From contig NZ_AUCN01000017.1 of assembly GCF_000429785.1 (NCBI RefSeq), positions 124,001-188,000 of the forward strand: DNA of 64,000 nucleotides, in the 5' to 3' direction. Below are positions 38,343 to 47,741 of the stretch, piece after piece; position 1 is the first letter of the stretch, and each line of letters begins with the position of its first letter. The position numbers and the translations under genes are program-made. The stretch is from Chitinibacter tainanensis DSM 15459. GTDB taxonomy: Bacteria; Pseudomonadota; Gammaproteobacteria; Burkholderiales; Chitinibacteraceae. The notes below the pieces were generated by a model. That model made no database searches, was not told where the DNA came from, and worked only from the letters and a program-made list of their open reading frames with translations.

Positions 38343-38653
38343 TCCTACTCACCGCGTTGGAAATGACCTCAGGATGAGGTCGGCTCTGGCAGTATAGTTG
38401 CTGGGGTGGCTAAATATGTCGCTGTTTGATTGCTTTGGGTCAGGCTTTTAAAAGATTTTGTTGGCAACTTTTACGTGAGTATATGCTGGAATGCTAATTT
38501 ATATCGGCGCTATATCCGTATACTACCAAGGGGTATTGAGACTTTTCTGTTGTATTGATGCAGAAAAAAACCAGTGGCTGGGGTTTTGTCAAAAGGCTGC
38601 CTAAAAAATGCGCTACATTCGGGCTGTCGCGAATCTGAATTCCCCTCTAGCTG
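38343..38653. other. 311-base divergent intergenic region
   Basis: It separates the diguanylate cyclase and the outer-membrane protein gene and should hold both promoters, but no convincing -35/-10 pair was found. Repeat copy E (38477-38538) lies in it. Confidence 0.5.
38477..38538. repeat. Degenerate GGGTAT/ATACCC inverted repeat, copy E
   Basis: GAGTATATGCTGG (38478 on) and CGGCGCTATATCC (to 38517) correspond to the arms of copy A with changes, followed by CTACCAAGGGGTATT. It is the one copy in a divergent, promoter-type gap. Confidence 0.45.
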
Positions 38654-39544
38654 ATGTCTACCCGCCCGCTTTTCCTGCTTCCTTTGCTGCTGGCCAGCAG
38701 TTTTCATACTGTCAGCTTTGCGGATGACCCGCGCACTTACGAGTTGAACGCCAGCGATGTGGCACGAACATCTTTGCGTTATCGGGTGGTCGAGAGCGAA
38801 GCGCCGCGTGGCCCGCGCGAGATTGAAGAACAAACAGTGCAAACCTATTCGCTGCGGCATGTGCAGTATTTTGCGCTGGCCGATCAGCTGGCCTACGCGG
38901 GGATTCAAGTCCCGTATCGCCAGATCGAACAGGATTTTCGCAATAGTCGCCGTCGGGGCGATGATCAGTCGGGGCTGGGCGACCCGATGCTGTCGTTTGG
39001 CATGGGCGTTTACCGCATGCCGGCGCTCAGCTGGGAAGAGCTAAAACGCTATAACCGCGATGGTTTCAGCAGCGGCTGCCAGCTGCTGGTGTCGTTACCG
39101 CTGGGCTCGTATGACAGCCGGCGCGGCAGCAACCCGGGCAGCAATCGCTGGATGGTGATTCCGGAATGCCAGCTGGGCTACACCCAAGGGCGCTGGCTGG
39201 TGGAAGGCTTTGCCAGTATGAATTGGTTTTCGGATAACGACGATTACCGCGGCGGCACCTTTAGCCAAGACCCGCTCTACAACTTCAAACTCAGCACCAG
39301 TTATGGTTCGATGCGCGATTACTGGCTGGCCGTCTCGGCCGAATATCACCACGGCGGCGCCACCACCCGGCTAGGGCGGGCGGATAACAACGGCGAAAAT
39401 GATTGGGATGGGGAAGTGGCGCTGTATTACAACTTTGGCGGCGGCAATAGCATGAAACTGTTTGCCGAATGGCCTCTGAGCAATTCGGCCGGCACTAGCA
39501 AATCACGTAATTTCTCAGTGGTGATGTCGCATACTTGGCGCTGA
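38654..39544 (+). CDS. Outer-membrane protein of the MetA-pathway (phenol degradation) family
   Basis: A 296-residue exported protein with a Sec signal (cleavage near SFA-DD). The mature part alternates short amphipathic beta strands ending in an aromatic residue and finishes with SVVMSHTWR, a C-terminal pattern like beta barrels. The LGDPMLSFGMGVYRMPAL and QLLVSLPLGSYDS segments match transporters of the PF13557 family. Substrate unknown. A region rich in Arg (RNSRRRGDDQSG) probably forms a loop. The gene is alone and divergent from the diguanylate cyclase. Confidence 0.78.
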   Translation: MSTRPLFLLPLLLASSFHTVSFADDPRTYELNASDVARTSLRYRVVESEAPRGPREIEEQTVQTYSLRHVQYFALADQLAYAGIQVPYRQIEQDFRNSRRRGDDQSGLGDPMLSFGMGVYRMPALSWEELKRYNRDGFSSGCQLLVSLPLGSYDSRRGSNPGSNRWMVIPECQLGYTQGRWLVEGFASMNWFSDNDDYRGGTFSQDPLYNFKLSTSYGSMRDYWLAVSAEYHHGGATTRLGRADNNGENDWDGEVALYYNFGGGNSMKLFAEWPLSNSAGTSKSRNFSVVMSHTWR

Positions 39545-39606
39545 TATACCTAGGCAGGTATATCTCCAAACGCATTGCTGCGTAATCGCTTAAGAGTGAT
39601 ACCCTG
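39544..39606 (+). repeat. Intergenic GGGTAT/ATACCC inverted repeat, copy J
   Basis: Directly after the TGA: GATATACCT-AGGC-AGGTATATC, a perfect nine-base dyad, then a 27-base loop and GTGATACCC at the right. The right end abuts the stop of the convergent gene at 39607. Confidence 0.65.
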
Positions 39607-40365
39607 CTAATTAGGCGCGCCATAGCGCAGCAAAATCGGCGGCGCCTGAGTGGCGAGCTGGCGGATTGCCTGTTTGAGCTGCTCGGCCGGGACTTGCGGA
39701 TTGCTGCTGAGTAGGCAATAGGTGTCGCGAATATCCAGCGTTTGCACAATGGGTACGCGTAGCTGCGGCGCTTGCTGGCGGTTAAATTCATCCACGATCA
39801 GCCGGTTGACCACACTCAGATGCAATTGCCCGCTCTGGGTAAAACGCAGCAAGGCTTGCTGGCTGGGCGCATCAATGCGGCGATACTGACCGCGCAGAAA
39901 GTAGGGCTCAAGCAGCGGGTAGCGAAACCCCAAGACCGTGCCAATGCTGCGATGCTCGCCCCGATCGAGCTTGAACGGCGCATGGGCATGCTGCGGGGCG
40001 TGGATAATGACATTTTCCTGTCGCAAAAAAAGGCTGCTCCAGCGTTCGGGCGGATAGCTGCGTTCTTGCCAGCTGGGGTTGGTGTGGCACCACAGATCGA
40101 TCAGCCCTTGCTCTAGCGCTTGTGGCAAGCGTTTGCGGGGTAGCTGTAGCCATTCCGGCGTGGCATTCACATTGCGGGCAATTTGTAGCAACAGCTCGTA
40201 ATACAGGCCCCCCACCGGCTCGCCATTATCGAGCACCACCTGCGGCGGCGCCCAGGCCGAATCCAGCGCAATGCGCAGCTTGAGGGGCTCGGCATGCGCG
40301 GCAAGGCTTAGCCAACACACTGACAACAGGCCGGCAAGCGGGCGAGAGAGCAGGCGGGAAAACAC
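39607..40365 (-). CDS. Periplasmic solute-binding protein (type 2 fold, SBP_bac_3-like)
   Basis: A 252-residue exported protein with signal MFSRLLSRPLAGLLSVCWLS and cleavage near AHA-EP. The mature part opens with LRIALDSAWAPPQVVLDNGEPVGGLYYELLLQIAR, the usual start of amino-acid-type binding proteins, and has a hinge-like region near the middle. No permease or ATPase gene is adjacent, so it may serve a sensor or an unlinked transporter. Related orphan proteins occur in many Neisseriales and are often called transporter substrate-binding domain-containing proteins. Confidence 0.8.
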   Translation of the reverse strand: MFSRLLSRPLAGLLSVCWLSLAAHAEPLKLRIALDSAWAPPQVVLDNGEPVGGLYYELLLQIARNVNATPEWLQLPRKRLPQALEQGLIDLWCHTNPSWQERSYPPERWSSLFLRQENVIIHAPQHAHAPFKLDRGEHRSIGTVLGFRYPLLEPYFLRGQYRRIDAPSQQALLRFTQSGQLHLSVVNRLIVDEFNRQQAPQLRVPIVQTLDIRDTYCLLSSNPQVPAEQLKQAIRQLATQAPPILLRYGAPN

Positions 40366-40434
40366 GAATACGGATCTTTTTCAGTCAAACAATATGCCAT
40401 TGTAGTGGCCTTTGATGACATTTCCTACTGTAGA

Positions 40435-42456
40435 TTACACGCGCAGCAAGGCTTCGCGCCCCGGTAGCCAGCGATCAAGGTGCGGCTGGGCCAGCTCGGG
40501 TTGATGCGCAAGGATGTCTTCGGCGGTGGCGCGGGCTTCTTCCAGCAGATCGGCGTCAGCTTCCAGATCGGCAAAGCGCAGCATGGGTACGCCCGATTGC
40601 CGTACCCCGGCCAGCTCGCCCGGCCCACGAATCTGTAAATCCTGCCGGGCAATTTCAAAGCCATCGGTGTGCTCGTAAATCACTTTCAGCCGCGCTTTGG
40701 CGGTGTCGCCCAGCGGGCCGGTATACAGCAAGATACACAGGCTGGCATGCGCGCCACGGCCGACGCGCCCGCGCAGCTGATGCAATTGCGAGAGCCCCAT
40801 GCGCTCGGCGTGTTCGATCACCATCAGGCTGGCATTGGGAACATCTACACCCACCTCAATCACGGTGGTGGCCACCAGCACCTGCAGCTCGTTGCGGGCA
40901 AAAGCGGCCATGGTGTTGGCTTTTTCATCAGGTTTCATTCGGCCGTGCAGTAGGCCCACGGCGATGCCGGGTAGCTCTTCCACCAGCTGGGCGTGGGTGT
41001 CGACAGCGGTTTGGAGTTGCAAGGTTTCCGATTCTTCGATCAGCGGGCACACCCAGTACACTTGGCGGCCCTCGGCCACTTTGGCCGCGATGCGGGTGAT
41101 GATTTCATCGCGGCGCGCGTCTGATACCAGTTTGGTCACAATTGGCGTGCGCCCCGGTGGCAGCTCATCGATGATGCTGACATCCAGATCGGCATAAAAA
41201 CTCATCGCCAAGGTGCGCGGAATCGGGGTGGCACTCATCATCAGCTGATGCGGGCTGCCACCTTTTTCGCGCAGCGCCAAGCGTTGGGCCACGCCAAAAC
41301 GGTGTTGTTCATCCACAATCGCCAGCCCCAGCCGGTGTAGCGTTACGCTGGCCTGAAAAATGGCATGCGTGCCTACTAGCAGCTGGCCGCTGCCATCTTC
41401 CGCGGCGGCGAGCGCCGCGCGTTTTTCTTTGGCTTTCAGACTGCCGGTCAGCCAGATCACGCGCACGCCCAGCGGGCTGAGCCACTGGCTGAGTTTTTGA
41501 TAATGCTGCTCGGCCAGAATCTCGGTCGGCGCCAGCATGGCCACCTGATAGCCCGCCTCAATGGTTTGGCACGCCGCCACGGCGGCGACAATGGTTTTGC
41601 CCGCGCCCACATCGCCTTGCAGCAGGCGCTGCATGGGGTGGGATTGCTGCAAATCTTGGGTGATTTCCAGCAAGACTTTTTTCTGCGCGCCCGTCAGGCC
41701 AAAGGGCAGATTGCCGACCAGCTGGGCGGCCAGCGCCCCGCTTGGTGCGATGACCGGCGCCGTCCGTTCGCGGCGGATCGCGCGTGCCAAGCGCAGCGAG
41801 AGCTGCTGGGCCAGCAGCTCATCAAATTTCAGCCGCCGCCAGGCTGGGTGAGTGCGGGCGGTGAGTAAAATCTGCGGGATATCCGGCGTGGGGTGGTGCA
41901 GCAATTTTACGCTGCTGGCAAAGTCGGGTAGCCCCAGTTCGTGCAGTAGCGGTGCGGGTAAGGTATCGGACAGCGGGGTGCTGGCCAGCGCCTTGGCAAT
42001 CAGCCCCGCCAGCTGGTGCTGCGCCAGCCCTGCGGTGGTGGGGTACACCGGTGAGAGCGCGTCTTGCAGGCTGACTTCACCGCCGACGCGGATTTTCGGG
42101 TGCACCATTTCCGGGCCAAAATAGCCACGGCGGATTTCCCCATACAGCCGCACCCGTTTGCCAACGGCCAGCTGCTGGGCCTGACTCGGGTAAAAATTAA
42201 GTAGCCGCACCATCACACTGCCGGTGTCATCTTTCACGCGCGCGACCAGTTGTTTGCGTGGCTTAAAGGTGACTTCGCAGGAGGTGACTTCGCCCTCGAC
42301 CAGCGCAGGGCTACCCAGCGGGGCTTCGGCCAGCGGGTAAAGCTGGGTTTGATCTTCGTAGCGCAGGGGCAAATGCAGCACCAGATCCAGCGGGCGCTGG
42401 ATGCCCAGCTTGGCCAGGCGGGCTTGCTGTGCGGCGGTGAGCTTGGCGAAATCCAT
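40435..42456 (-). CDS. recG: ATP-dependent DNA helicase RecG
   Basis: A 673-residue helicase that reverses stalled forks and processes Holliday junctions. The N-terminal wedge/OB domain (about 40-160) is followed by the helicase lobes with Walker A GDVGAGKTIVA, motif II DEQHRFG, motif III MSATPIPRTLAM, motif VI QLRGRVGRGAHAS. The start MDFAKLTAAQQARLAKLG at 42456 fits the family; the frame continues 19 codons upstream without support. It is the last of four minus-strand genes with small gaps. Confidence 0.97.
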   Translation of the reverse strand: MDFAKLTAAQQARLAKLGIQRPLDLVLHLPLRYEDQTQLYPLAEAPLGSPALVEGEVTSCEVTFKPRKQLVARVKDDTGSVMVRLLNFYPSQAQQLAVGKRVRLYGEIRRGYFGPEMVHPKIRVGGEVSLQDALSPVYPTTAGLAQHQLAGLIAKALASTPLSDTLPAPLLHELGLPDFASSVKLLHHPTPDIPQILLTARTHPAWRRLKFDELLAQQLSLRLARAIRRERTAPVIAPSGALAAQLVGNLPFGLTGAQKKVLLEITQDLQQSHPMQRLLQGDVGAGKTIVAAVAACQTIEAGYQVAMLAPTEILAEQHYQKLSQWLSPLGVRVIWLTGSLKAKEKRAALAAAEDGSGQLLVGTHAIFQASVTLHRLGLAIVDEQHRFGVAQRLALREKGGSPHQLMMSATPIPRTLAMSFYADLDVSIIDELPPGRTPIVTKLVSDARRDEIITRIAAKVAEGRQVYWVCPLIEESETLQLQTAVDTHAQLVEELPGIAVGLLHGRMKPDEKANTMAAFARNELQVLVATTVIEVGVDVPNASLMVIEHAERMGLSQLHQLRGRVGRGAHASLCILLYTGPLGDTAKARLKVIYEHTDGFEIARQDLQIRGPGELAGVRQSGVPMLRFADLEADADLLEEARATAEDILAHQPELAQPHLDRWLPGREALLRV

Positions 42457-42525
42457 TATGGAACAATCGTTCTGTAATGCGCCTACTGTAGCGGCAAATG
42501 CGCCGCAAGGCAATCTGCGCGCGGC

Positions 42526-43023
42526 TTAGCGCCGGATTTTGGCGAGAAAGCGATCCAGGCTGCGGCCAAAAGCTTGCCGATCGCTGGCGCTAAAGGGCGC
42601 GGGGCCACCCAGCTGCTGGCCGCTACTGCGCAGGGTTTCCATAAAATCGCGCATATTCAGCCGCTCGCGAATATTTTCGGCGCTGTAAAATTCGCCACGC
42701 GGATTGAGCGCCGCCACGCCATGGCCCACCACTTCGGCGGCTAGCGGAATATCGGCGGTAATCACCAAATCGCCGGGCAGGGCTTGGCTGGCGATCCAGT
42801 GGTCGGCCTCATCAAAGCCTTGCGCCACTTGCACCGCCCGAATCACTTTGGAAGGCGGTACCCGCAGCAGCTGATTGGCTACCAGCACCGTGGGCAATTG
42901 CAAGCGCTCGGCGGCGCGAAAGATGATTTCCTTGATCACCACCGGGCAGGCATCGGCATCGACCCACAGATGCGGTAGGCGAGTATCTGGCGCTAAGGTC
43001 TGATCAGTATGGTCTGCTGGCAT
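42526..43023 (-). CDS. YaiI/YqxD family protein (DUF188)
   Basis: A 165-residue protein with the family opening [22 protein letters not shown], the [28 protein letters not shown] centre and the [37 protein letters not shown] end. The fold resembles PIN-like nucleases with conserved Asp residues; activity is unproven. It is ten bases after the patatin gene in the same direction. The bases AGCAGGGTAT before its ATG resemble half of the window's repeat element. Confidence 0.9.
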   Translation of the reverse strand: MPADHTDQTLAPDTRLPHLWVDADACPVVIKEIIFRAAERLQLPTVLVANQLLRVPPSKVIRAVQVAQGFDEADHWIASQALPGDLVITADIPLAAEVVGHGVAALNPRGEFYSAENIRERLNMRDFMETLRSSGQQLGGPAPFSASDRQAFGRSLDRFLAKIRR

Positions 43024-43032
43024 ATACCCTGC

Positions 43033-43935
43033 TTATTTTCCGGCTTGGCGCTCGGCGATTTTCTTGCGAATCAGCGGCAGGGCGGCCAGCGCCGCTTTTT
43101 CGCCTTCGAGAATGGCGACATTTTTCTGATCAAAATCGCTAGGGCCAATTTTGCCTACTTTCGGGGTAATCACCACATCGGCGCGGGCCAGCTCTTGCTC
43201 ACCCAGTTTTTGCCCCATGATCACAATGGCCTGATTCATCATGCCCAGCGTGCTGGTGGATGATTTGCCGCTGGCTTTGGCCGAAATATCCACTGCAATC
43301 ACCAGATTAGCACCCAGCTCGCGCGCGGCATCCACCGGCACCGGGCTGACCACGCCGCCATCGACAAATTTGCGGCTGCCAATCACGGTGGGCGCAAAAA
43401 TACCGGGAATACTGCTGGAGGCGCGCACAGCCTGGCCCACATTGCCCCGGCTAAAGACCACTCGCGCGCCGGTATCCAGATCGGTGGCCACAGCGGCGAA
43501 GGGCTTGGGTAATTTTTCAAATGGGCGGTTGCCGATTTGCTGATTCACATAATCTTGCAGCTTTTGGCCTTTCACGAGGCCGCCGCCAAGTAAATTCACA
43601 TCACGAATCTGGCTTTCATCCAGCGCCACGGCTTTTTCTTGCAGGGCAAAGGCATCCAGCCCGCTGGCATACAGGCTCCCCACCACACTACCGGCGCTAG
43701 TACCGGTCACAATATCGACCTTAATGCCATTGGCTTGCAGCATTTTAATCACGCCGATATGGGCAAAGCCCTTGGCTGCACCACCGCCGAGCGCGAGACC
43801 GATTTTCACGGGCGCCGGCGTAGGGGCCGGGCTGGGCGCGGGGGCTTTGTCATTGCTCGGGTTGGTGACGCAGGCGGCCAGAAGACCGACGCTGGCACAC
43901 ACGAAGCTACGGCGCATATAAATCAGGATGCTCAC
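43033..43935 (-). CDS. Patatin-like phospholipase, probable lipoprotein
   Basis: A 300-residue protein of the RssA/patatin family. N-terminal lipobox-like LLAACV near residue 22 points to a lipoprotein, followed by a Pro/Ala linker (APAPSPAPTPAP). The hydrolase motifs are GLALGGGAAKGFAHIGV (oxyanion), GTSAGS (nucleophile Ser) and DGGVVSPVP (catalytic Asp). The start is GTG at 43935, because GGAG lies at good distance and the codon overlaps the trmO stop (GTGA), implying coupled translation. A start at the ATG at 43917 is an alternative. Confidence 0.9.
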   Translation of the reverse strand: MSILIYMRRSFVCASVGLLAACVTNPSNDKAPAPSPAPTPAPVKIGLALGGGAAKGFAHIGVIKMLQANGIKVDIVTGTSAGSVVGSLYASGLDAFALQEKAVALDESQIRDVNLLGGGLVKGQKLQDYVNQQIGNRPFEKLPKPFAAVATDLDTGARVVFSRGNVGQAVRASSSIPGIFAPTVIGSRKFVDGGVVSPVPVDAARELGANLVIAVDISAKASGKSSTSTLGMMNQAIVIMGQKLGEQELARADVVITPKVGKIGPSDFDQKNVAILEGEKAALAALPLIRKKIAERQAGK

Positions 43936-44660
43936 AAGGGGTTCTCCAGCAAATCTTGCAGATATTCAACCATGGCCAGCTGCCCATCGCAGCGCCATTT
44001 CACATCATATTGATACAACCGCACCCCATATAGCCGCGTCGGGTCGTCGGCATAGGCCGGGCGCGGGTCTTGCGCCAGCACTTCGGTGATCAGCGCGCGC
44101 AAATGCGGGAGGGTGCTGGCCGCCAGTTGGGCCTCGGCCTGCGGGCTAAAACTCACCTGCAGTTGCGGCGGCGGGCCGGCCACAAAGCCGCCACGGGCGG
44201 CGGGCTGGCTTTCTACAAACGGAATATACGGCTTAATGTCGACAATCGGGGTGCCATTCACCAGGTCGACCCCGGCAAAGCGCAAGGTGACGCCGGCGCT
44301 GCAGTCGATATCCACCAACTGCACTAGCGATAAACCCAGCGAATTGGGGCGAAACGGGCTGCGGCTGGCAAACACGCCAACCTTGGCATTGCCACCCAGC
44401 CGCGGTGGGCGCACGGTGGGCGACCATTGGCCGGCCACTTCGTGAAAAATAAAGCTCAGCCACACATGGGAAAAATCGGCGAGGCCGCGCACGCATTCGG
44501 CGCGGTTATACGGCGGCAACAGCGTGAGGCTGCCGATGGCATGAGGCGCCAAGCTGGGCTGACGCGGTATGCCGAATTTATCGGCAAACGGCGTCGCCAG
44601 ATAGCCCAGCGGCGAAAGGGTAAAGGTAGTCACGCGCTCATTGTGCCAAACTGCCGGCAT
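43932..44660 (-). CDS. trmO: tRNA (t6A37) N6-methyltransferase TrmO
   Basis: A 242-residue protein that methylates the N6-threonylcarbamoyl adenosine at tRNA position 37 using S-adenosylmethionine. The family motifs are ADFSHVWLSFIFHE, FASRSPFRPNSLGLSLVQL and DIKPYIPF, and the C-terminal region contains YDVKWRCDG. An in-frame GTG at 44633 is an alternative start and would remove nine residues. Its stop overlaps the start of the patatin gene. Confidence 0.9.
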   Translation of the reverse strand: MPAVWHNERVTTFTLSPLGYLATPFADKFGIPRQPSLAPHAIGSLTLLPPYNRAECVRGLADFSHVWLSFIFHEVAGQWSPTVRPPRLGGNAKVGVFASRSPFRPNSLGLSLVQLVDIDCSAGVTLRFAGVDLVNGTPIVDIKPYIPFVESQPAARGGFVAGPPPQLQVSFSPQAEAQLAASTLPHLRALITEVLAQDPRPAYADDPTRLYGVRLYQYDVKWRCDGQLAMVEYLQDLLENPL

Positions 44661-44690
44661 TTCAGACAGCGCAGTTTTACCGCTGTGGTG

Positions 44691-46010
44691 TTACAGACTG
44701 TGCCACCAGATAGCGCCGATCACCAGTGGCGAAACCCAAGCACACACCAGTTTGAAGACCGGCAAGATGCGCGCCGAGCCTTCGGCTTGCAGATCGCCCT
44801 GTATGCGGGACCAGATCGCCCAGCCGACAAACAGCGCCGACAGCAGCCCGCCGGCTGGCAGCATCAGATTGCTGGTGAGGTAATCCATCAGATCAAACAC
44901 GGTTTTGCCAAACAGCAGCACATCTTTCATGGCGCCAAACGACAGCGCGGCCGGAATACTGAACACCCACACGCTCACGGCGCTCATCCAGGTGGCTTTG
45001 GGGCGGGCGAAGCCGAATTCATCCATCAGAAAGGCTACGATCGGCTCCAAAATCGATACCGATGATGTTAGTGCAGCAAAAATCAGCAACAGGAAAAACG
45101 CAATCGCAAAGCCTTGGCCAAACGGCATTTGCGCAAAAATCGCTGGCATGGTGATAAAGGTGAGCCCTGGCCCCGCACCCGGATTCACATTAAAGGCAAA
45201 GACTGCCGGCAACACCAACAGCCCGGCCAACAGGCAGGCCAGTGTGGCCAGGGTGGTGATCCACAACGAGGTTTTCGCCAGATTGGTGCCTGGCGCCACA
45301 TATGAGCCGTAGGCAATCAGCAGCCCCAAGCCGACTGAAAGCGAAAACAGCGCCAGCCCCATCGCGTCGAGCACAATCGCGGCGGTGAGCTGCGAGAAAT
45401 CGGGTTGCACAAAATAGCGCACGCCTTCCATCGCTCCCGGCAAGGTCAGCGAGCGGCCAATCAAGACCAGCAAGAGGAAAAACAGCATCGGCATCAGCAC
45501 TTTACTCCAGCGCTCAATGCCTTTTTCCACCCCCAGCAAGACCACCCAGGTGGTGACGCCCAGAAACAGCGTTGTGTAAATGATGGCCTGCAGCGGGTCG
45601 GCAATAAAGCGGGTAAACAGCTGCTCTAGCACCGCCACATCGCGGGTAATGGCTTCGCCGGTGGCCGATTGATACAAGTAGGCAAAGGTCCAGCCGCCCA
45701 CCACCGAATAAAACGACAAAATCAGAAACGAGCACAGCACCGACAAGCGGCCCGCCCACGGCCACAGGCCGCCTTTGAGATTACGAAAAGCGGTGGTCGC
45801 GGATTTTTGCGCCGCCCGGCCAATCAGCATTTCGGCCAGCAGCATGCCGATACCCACGGTAAACACGCAGGCTAGATACACCAGCAAAAAGGCGCCGCCG
45901 CCATTTTTGCCCGCCATATATGGAAACTTCCAGATCGCTCCCAGGCCCACGGCCGAGCCGGCGGTGGCCAGAATAAAGCCGAGTTTTGAACCCCAATTCG
46001 CACGAGACAT
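44691..46010 (-). CDS. Sodium-dependent neurotransmitter-symporter family transporter
   Basis: A 439-residue inner-membrane protein of the NSS (SNF) family. The signature GFILATAGSAVGLGAIWKFPYMAGKNGGGAF at the start carries the unwound helix 1 that binds sodium and substrate; about eleven helices are predicted. Likely substrates are amino acids. I start at the ATG at 46010 (MSRANWGSKLGF), matching the family; the frame extends another 54 codons with no support. The gene is divergent from argJ and 30 bases upstream of trmO. Confidence 0.92.
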   Translation of the reverse strand: MSRANWGSKLGFILATAGSAVGLGAIWKFPYMAGKNGGGAFLLVYLACVFTVGIGMLLAEMLIGRAAQKSATTAFRNLKGGLWPWAGRLSVLCSFLILSFYSVVGGWTFAYLYQSATGEAITRDVAVLEQLFTRFIADPLQAIIYTTLFLGVTTWVVLLGVEKGIERWSKVLMPMLFFLLLVLIGRSLTLPGAMEGVRYFVQPDFSQLTAAIVLDAMGLALFSLSVGLGLLIAYGSYVAPGTNLAKTSLWITTLATLACLLAGLLVLPAVFAFNVNPGAGPGLTFITMPAIFAQMPFGQGFAIAFFLLLIFAALTSSVSILEPIVAFLMDEFGFARPKATWMSAVSVWVFSIPAALSFGAMKDVLLFGKTVFDLMDYLTSNLMLPAGGLLSALFVGWAIWSRIQGDLQAEGSARILPVFKLVCAWVSPLVIGAIWWHSL

Positions 46011-46193
46011 ACAGCACACATCCACAACAAAACAGCCACTTATCCGGCTGGCGGCACGCTTTTGCGCGCCCGATTGATCGGCAATAACTAAGCCCGAGTG
46101 TGCCGGATTTGGCGGCTGGCCTCTATTGCGAATAGTTCGTACAGCGAGCCGTGGCGGTGCTTGAGGCTGCACACTGTGTTTTCACGGGCTTTC

Positions 46194-46222
46194 TTAATTC
46201 TGTTAGCGGCTTCGGTTACAAT
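46194..46222 (+). promoter_or_regulatory. Possible argJ promoter
   Basis: TACAAT at 46217-46222, 35 bases before the argJ ATG, with a poor TTAATT at 46194 at 17-base spacing. Only the -10 box is convincing. Confidence 0.35.
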
Positions 46223-46256
46223 GGCGGCTTTTCTTGCTTACCTTGCTGGAGTGCCC

Positions 46257-47498
46257 ATGCCTGTGAATATCGCCCCCCTGGACCCCGCCGCACTGCATCC
46301 GGTTGCCGGTGTTGAAATCGGTATCGCTTCGGCAGGCATTAAAAAACCGGGCCGCAAGGATGTCACCGTGTTTCGCCTGGCGCCAGGCAGCAAAGTGGCC
46401 GGGGTGTTTACGCTGAACCGTTTCTGCGCTGCACCCGTACGGCTTTGCCAGCAATACCTGCAGCAGTATACGGCTGGGGGCAAGGAAATCCGGGCGCTGG
46501 TGGTCAATACCGGCAATGCCAATGCCGGCACCGGGGTCGATGGTTTGAATCGCGCCACCGCCATTTGCGCTGAGCTGGCCGCCAGCTGGGGCCTGGCCAC
46601 CGAGCAGGTGTTGCCGTTTTCAACCGGCGTGATCCTAGAGCCACTGCCGAGCGAGAAAATCATCGCTGCACTGCCTGAGGCTACCGCCGATTTGTCGCCC
46701 AGCAACTGGGCCGCGGCGGCCAGCGCGATTATGACCACCGACATCGTGCCCAAAGCCAGCAGCAAACAAATCCAGATCGGCGACAAAACCGTCACGATTA
46801 CTGGCATCGCCAAAGGCTCGGGCATGATTCACCCGAATATGGCCACCATGCTGGGTTATGTGGCAACCGATGCGGCGATTAGCCAGGCGTTGCTGCCGGG
46901 CTTACTCAAGCACGCAGCCGATGTATCGTTTAACAGCATTACCGTCGATGGCGATACCAGCACCAATGACTCGTTTATCCTGATCGCCACCGGCCAGGCC
47001 GGCCATGCCGAAATCACTGCGGCCGACAGCCCCGAATTTGCCGCGCTGCAGGCGGCAGTAGTGGAAGTGTCGCAGTTTCTGGCACAGGCCATCGTGCGCG
47101 ATGGTGAGGGCGCCACCAAATTCATCAGCATTAATGTCAGCGGCGGCGCCAGCTACGACGAATGCAAGGCCGTGGGCTATGCGATTGGCCGCTCGCCCCT
47201 AGTGAAAACTGCGTTTTTTGCCTCTGACCCTAATCTGGGGCGGATTCTGGCGGCGATTGGCTACGCCGGTATTCAAGATCTGGATGTCGATCAGATCGAA
47301 GTGCGGCTCGATGATGTACTGGTGGCCAAAGATGGCGGCCGCCACCCCGATTACCGCGAAGAGCAGGGGCAAGCGGTGATGAACAAAGCCGAGATCGCAA
47401 TCAATATCAATCTGCAGCGCGGAGCGCACAGCGCCACGGTGTGGAGCTGCGATTTCTCGTACGACTACGTGAAAATCAACGCCGAATATCGCAGCTAA
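46257..47498 (+). CDS. argJ: Bifunctional ornithine acetyltransferase / N-acetylglutamate synthase
   Basis: A 413-residue enzyme recycling the acetyl group in arginine synthesis and able to make N-acetylglutamate. It is self-cleaved before the conserved Thr in [14 protein letters not shown] to give alpha and beta chains; [12 protein letters not shown] and [12 protein letters not shown] are further landmarks. GGAG before the ATG at 46257 sets the start; the frame opens 53 codons earlier. Its product is the substrate cycle partner of argC at 6.8 kb. Confidence 0.96.
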   Translation: MPVNIAPLDPAALHPVAGVEIGIASAGIKKPGRKDVTVFRLAPGSKVAGVFTLNRFCAAPVRLCQQYLQQYTAGGKEIRALVVNTGNANAGTGVDGLNRATAICAELAASWGLATEQVLPFSTGVILEPLPSEKIIAALPEATADLSPSNWAAAASAIMTTDIVPKASSKQIQIGDKTVTITGIAKGSGMIHPNMATMLGYVATDAAISQALLPGLLKHAADVSFNSITVDGDTSTNDSFILIATGQAGHAEITAADSPEFAALQAAVVEVSQFLAQAIVRDGEGATKFISINVSGGASYDECKAVGYAIGRSPLVKTAFFASDPNLGRILAAIGYAGIQDLDVDQIEVRLDDVLVAKDGGRHPDYREEQGQAVMNKAEIAININLQRGAHSATVWSCDFSYDYVKINAEYRS

Positions 47499-47612
47499 GC
47501 TGGCCACGCTGAGTCGGCCTGCCGCCTTGCGTGAGTTGCTCTGCATGCGCTTGGCGGCTAGGCGCTAAGTCGTGCGCCGCGGTGTGATCAAGCAATGTGG
47601 ATGGGCTTAGTA

Positions 47613-47686
47613 AAAAGGATACCCGGGTGGGTATCCTTTTTTATTGCTTATTGATGAATGCTTATCAGGCTATACCCCTCTAGGCC
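47613..47686. repeat. GGGTAT/ATACCC inverted repeat, copy F, overlapping a terminator
   Basis: AAAAGGATACCC-GGGT-GGGTATCCTTTT (47613-47640) is a perfect twelve-base stem with T residues, so it can end argJ transcription. A further ATACCC at 47672 and a TTATTGATGAATGC loop complete the repeat, with the loop motif on the minus strand. Here the family element and a terminator coincide. Confidence 0.7.
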
Positions 47687-47741
47687 TGATTGGGCTGGCC
47701 GCTGGGGCGGGGCAGTTCTATAGTGAAGCATATTCTGCGAG